Origin: Acidobacteriota bacterium | Lineage (GTDB): Bacteria; Acidobacteriota; Terriglobia; Terriglobales; Acidobacteriaceae | Reading direction: 5' to 3' | DNA: 53,277 nt | Assembly: GCA_021785495.1 (NCBI GenBank) | Contig: JAJYFB010000005.1 | Span: 1 to 53,277 of the forward strand | Shown: positions 50,166 through 53,277 of the stretch, in pieces | Position numbering within the stretch: position 1 is the first letter of the stretch | Layout: each line of letters starts with the position of its first letter | Program-made: the position numbers and the translations under genes | Notes under the pieces: model-generated | What the model saw: the letters and a program-made list of their open reading frames with translations, nothing else | What the model was told of the DNA's origin: nothing | Database searches by the model: none

Positions 50166-50618
50166 TCACAGCCCCAGGGCGTCGAGTTGCTTGAGCAGCC
50201 GGTCGACGCGCTGACGAACCTCGTCGCGCTCGGCCCGCAGCGTATCCCGTTCGGTGCGCAGGCTCTGGATCTCGCCTTCAAGCCGCTCGACGACGAGCGA
50301 ATGCGCCTGCAACTGCGCCTCGGCCTGCACAGCGCGCGCCTCCCATTCCGCAATCCGGGCCTCGGCCGACGCGCCCACCTGCCGGCCCTGTTTCACCATC
50401 TCGACGGCGCGATAGATACGTTCTTCGAGCGCGGCAAAATCGTCCTCGCTCACCGCCAAAGCGGCTGGTTCGGCGGTAGCGCTCCGGGGCTCCTCCAGAT
50501 GGTTCGTCTGGCTGCTCGCCTGCTCCACCATTGCCGTCTGCCCCATCGCCTGTTCCTCGCCCTCCGTCAGGCTGACAGCCGGCGCTGGAGCCAACGGCTC
50601 CCATAAAGATTCGGACAT
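50166..50618 (-). CDS. Coiled-coil protein, possible ZapB-like division factor
   Basis: 150 residues. Disordered N-terminal half, then a long coiled coil (about 75-150, ERLEGEIQSLRTERDTLRAERDEVRQRVDRLLKQLD). Found between pheT and zapA, so a division role is suggested by context. AAGGA precedes ATG 50618. No enzymatic motif. Confidence 0.75.
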   Translation of the reverse strand: MSESLWEPLAPAPAVSLTEGEEQAMGQTAMVEQASSQTNHLEEPRSATAEPAALAVSEDDFAALEERIYRAVEMVKQGRQVGASAEARIAEWEARAVQAEAQLQAHSLVVERLEGEIQSLRTERDTLRAERDEVRQRVDRLLKQLDALGL

Positions 50619-50782
50619 TCCTTCTCAACCTCCGTCCCCTTTGAGGACTGTTTTCGTCTGAGTATAGCGCCAAAGTCGCTGCAATTTCGTTGCGCCGCTG
50701 GATGGGTTTCCGGCCCGCCTTGCGCAACGGAACGTCTTCCCATTGCGAACGGGCGCCGCTGACGGGGCAGTTGCGCTAATTT

Positions 50783-52921
50783 TCAAGCGCGCAATCTCGC
50801 CCCCACCGTTCCAACCGCTTCAATCACCTGCGCATGAAACCGCTGCAACTCCTCGTCGCGCAAGGTTCGATCCGGCGCCTGGAAGGTTGCTCCAAGCAGC
50901 AAGGCATACTCGCCCTTGCCGAGCCGCGGATCGCAGAAGACCTCGCGCACGCGCCACTCCGCCAATTCGGGGATTGGAAGCGCGGCCATGGCGCGATCGA
51001 TGCGCTCCCAGTCGATGCTCTCGTCCAGAACCAGCGAAAAATCGCGCCGCACCGGCTGGTAACGCGAAAGTTCTCGCGCCAGAGGCCGCCGAAGCGCCAA
51101 TTTGTAGAGTCGGTCGAGAAAAATCTCGCCGACGAGCACAGCGTCTTTGCTCTTGTGAATCTTGCGGGCCGCAGCCTCGCGCGGATGCAGTTGGCCGAAC
51201 CAGCCCACCGTCACGCCCTCGGCCACCACGCGCGCCGCACGATAGGGATGCAGCCACTCCGGCGTCAGCCCGGCGTCGGGGGGAAAGCGGTCGAAGTACA
51301 CACTGCGCATTTCGAAACGCGCCAGCACCTGCTCAACCACGCCCTTCGCGTCGAAGAAGTCCATGCTGCGGCCGGCGTGCATGGCGCTCTCTTCGGGCCA
51401 CGCGCCCACCGCGCCCAAGGCCAGCGCCGGGCGCTCTTCGACCTTCTCCGTCGTGCCGCTGAAGACCGTTCCCATCTCGAAGAGGCGCACATCGGCCACA
51501 TCGCGATTGAGGTTGCCGGCGATCATCGCCAGCATTCCCGGCGCCAGCGACGGGCGCAGCATCCCGGCCTCTTCGCTGAGCGGGTTGCCGAGCGGCACCG
51601 CCTGCGCGGGCTGCGGCGCGGCCAGCGCGGCCTCAGCCGCCGAGCAGAAGGTGCTGCCGATCGACTCATGAAAGCCCGCGGCGAGCATCGCGCCGCGCAC
51701 GGCGGCCTCTTTTTCCGCCCACGGCAGCGCGCGCACGCCTCCGGCGAAGGCCGGCAGCGTATTCGCAAAGCGGTTGTAGCCGTAAACGCGCGCAATCTCT
51801 TCGATGAGGTCGATCTCGCGCTCCACGTCGAGCCGCCAACTGGGCAGCGTGATCTTCCACGAGCCTTGGCCAAAGGAATGCCCCACCGCAGGTGACGCCG
51901 CTTGTACTCCGCATCCCAGCGCAGCCAGCACGGATTCGACGGTCGCCGCCGTAATGCCTTCCTCGTCCACCGTCTTGCCGAGAATGCGATGCACCTCGCT
52001 CAACGCCAGCGCGACAGGTTTGCGATTCGCGGTGCGGGCTTCGATCGCCGCCACGCGCACGTCCACCAGTTCGCCTTCGATCCATCCGCCGTTGGCCAGC
52101 AGAATCGCGCTGACCATCGCCGAGGCTTTGGGTGCGGCGTTGAAATCCGCGCCGCGCTCGAAGCGATGGCTCGCGTCCGTATGCAGGCCGTGACGCCGCG
52201 CCGTCTGCCGCACCGCCACGGGATCGAACCACGCCGCCTCGACGAGCACGTTCTTCGTCTCCGGCGTAATCATCGAATCCCATCCGCCCATCACGCCGGC
52301 CAGCGCCAGCGCCTTCTTGTGGTCGGCGACGACCAGATCGTTCGCATCGAGCGTGCGCTCCACGCCGTCGAGGGTCTTCAGCCGCTCGCCCTTCCGCGCC
52401 CGGCGCACCACGATGCCGCCCTCGATCTTGTCGAGATCGAAGGCGTGCGTGGGCTGGCCCATCGCCAGCCAGGCGAAGTTCGTGGCGTCGACCGCGTTTG
52501 AGATCTTTTTTTGCTCCAGAAGATCGAAGTAGGTCGAGACTTCGGCGCCCGCGAACCAGTCGCGCGACTCGCCGAGGACGACCTCGCGCAAAACACGAGC
52601 CGTGAAGCGGCCGCAAGCGTCCTCGGCTTCGATCTTCACCGAAAAAGGATGGCCGCATGGGCGGGGATTCGCAAGCGCGAACGCCAGCGCGGGAAGCGCC
52701 AGCCCGTAGATCGCAGCCGCCTCGCGCGCCACGCCGTAATGATTCATCGCGTCCACGCGGTTGGTCGTGATGTCCATCTCGAAGAGCGAGCCTGAGCCCT
52801 CGCCGAGCGGATAAATGCCGTCCACGGCGATGCCGCGCAGCGTCAAATCCTCAGCCAGTTGCGCATCGTCAACGGGAAGACCGGGCAGATAACTGCGCAG
52901 CCATTGGGTCAGTATATTCAT
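50783..52921 (-). CDS. pheT: Phenylalanine–tRNA ligase beta subunit, lacking the EMAP-like tRNA-binding domain
   Basis: 712 residues against about 795 in E. coli. The B1 start (MNILTQWLRSYLPGLPVDDAQLAEDL) runs at about residue 45 straight into DITTNRVDAMNHYGVAREAAAIYG, so the roughly 110-residue OB-fold tRNA-binding insert is absent. B3/B4 editing (TKNVLVEAAWFDPVAVRQTARRHGLHTDASHRFERG) and B5 are present, and the C-terminal anticodon-binding domain is intact. Forms an alpha2-beta2 enzyme with PheS, encoded next to it. Confidence 0.96.
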   Translation of the reverse strand: MNILTQWLRSYLPGLPVDDAQLAEDLTLRGIAVDGIYPLGEGSGSLFEMDITTNRVDAMNHYGVAREAAAIYGLALPALAFALANPRPCGHPFSVKIEAEDACGRFTARVLREVVLGESRDWFAGAEVSTYFDLLEQKKISNAVDATNFAWLAMGQPTHAFDLDKIEGGIVVRRARKGERLKTLDGVERTLDANDLVVADHKKALALAGVMGGWDSMITPETKNVLVEAAWFDPVAVRQTARRHGLHTDASHRFERGADFNAAPKASAMVSAILLANGGWIEGELVDVRVAAIEARTANRKPVALALSEVHRILGKTVDEEGITAATVESVLAALGCGVQAASPAVGHSFGQGSWKITLPSWRLDVEREIDLIEEIARVYGYNRFANTLPAFAGGVRALPWAEKEAAVRGAMLAAGFHESIGSTFCSAAEAALAAPQPAQAVPLGNPLSEEAGMLRPSLAPGMLAMIAGNLNRDVADVRLFEMGTVFSGTTEKVEERPALALGAVGAWPEESAMHAGRSMDFFDAKGVVEQVLARFEMRSVYFDRFPPDAGLTPEWLHPYRAARVVAEGVTVGWFGQLHPREAAARKIHKSKDAVLVGEIFLDRLYKLALRRPLARELSRYQPVRRDFSLVLDESIDWERIDRAMAALPIPELAEWRVREVFCDPRLGKGEYALLLGATFQAPDRTLRDEELQRFHAQVIEAVGTVGARLRA

Positions 52922-52968
52922 CGCTTGTGTTTCTCACTTCGCTGGTTGGCGCGCAGTGCGCGAACTTG

Positions 52969-53277
<309 letters not shown>

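Noticed and set aside
49754-50194. Plus-strand frame over hicA end and zapA
   Set aside because: Antisense shadow of zapA with no motif.

Overview
The window is a GC-rich chromosomal segment from a Gram-negative bacterium. It carries lipid A genes (lpxA, and lpxI in place of lpxH), an LptE-type lipoprotein, a TolC-like channel and an MltD-type murein hydrolase. The lpxI choice, the zf-HC2/HEAT and TPR gene style, and the many short palindromic repeats fit Acidobacteriota best. That placement is inference; no rRNA marker is present.

Layout. 1-2476: end of lpxA, a REP-associated transposase element with inverted arms, then lpxI. 2483-4601: a long inverted repeat, an exported peroxiredoxin, repeat-rich non-coding DNA with a MITE-like element, and a histone H1-like protein. 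4766-7259 (minus): MltD-like LysM transglycosylase preceded by a DUF433/DUF5615 toxin-antitoxin pair. 7532-11019: lepA, a gap with a possible group II intron tail, and an acyltransferase. 10946-16824: a divergent cluster resembling the orange-protein (ORP) system of Desulfovibrio. It has two ferredoxin-containing MinD-like ATPases and a NifX-like protein on the left; a sigma-54 activator, two more NifX-like proteins and a secreted rhodanese on the right. Matched sigma-54 promoters and paired palindromic sites flank the activator. 16919-18177: SRP RNA and fabH. 18235-19737: hslU without hslV beside it. 20090-23016: ECF sigma factor, anti-sigma/HEAT protein and PDZ protein.

23371-24887: purine nucleoside phosphorylase and uridine kinase, translationally coupled. 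24981-26139: small rhodanese and rhomboid protease. 26176-29945: cupin, aldo/keto reductase and Zn alcohol dehydrogenase, with a divergent AraC-type regulator; this looks like an aldehyde-response module. 30030-33614: adaptor, TPR lipoprotein and TolC channel, with no transporter. 33803-36616: a phosphodiesterase-TPR-sulfotransferase fusion. 36908-41535: lipoproteins (one LptE-like), an EamA protein, vapBC, pyrF and a secreted TPR protein. 41627-44943: sigma factor with an appended anti-sigma zinc finger, nth, HemQ and an orphan Fe-S protein. 45121-49827: second MITE copy, purU, acnA, and hicB with a nonsense-interrupted hicA. 49841-53277 (minus): pheS-pheT-coiled coil-zapA.

Most of the segment is housekeeping. 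The sigma-54 ORP-like cluster with its visible cis-regulatory code is the part most likely to repay attention. No tRNA genes or CRISPR array were seen.
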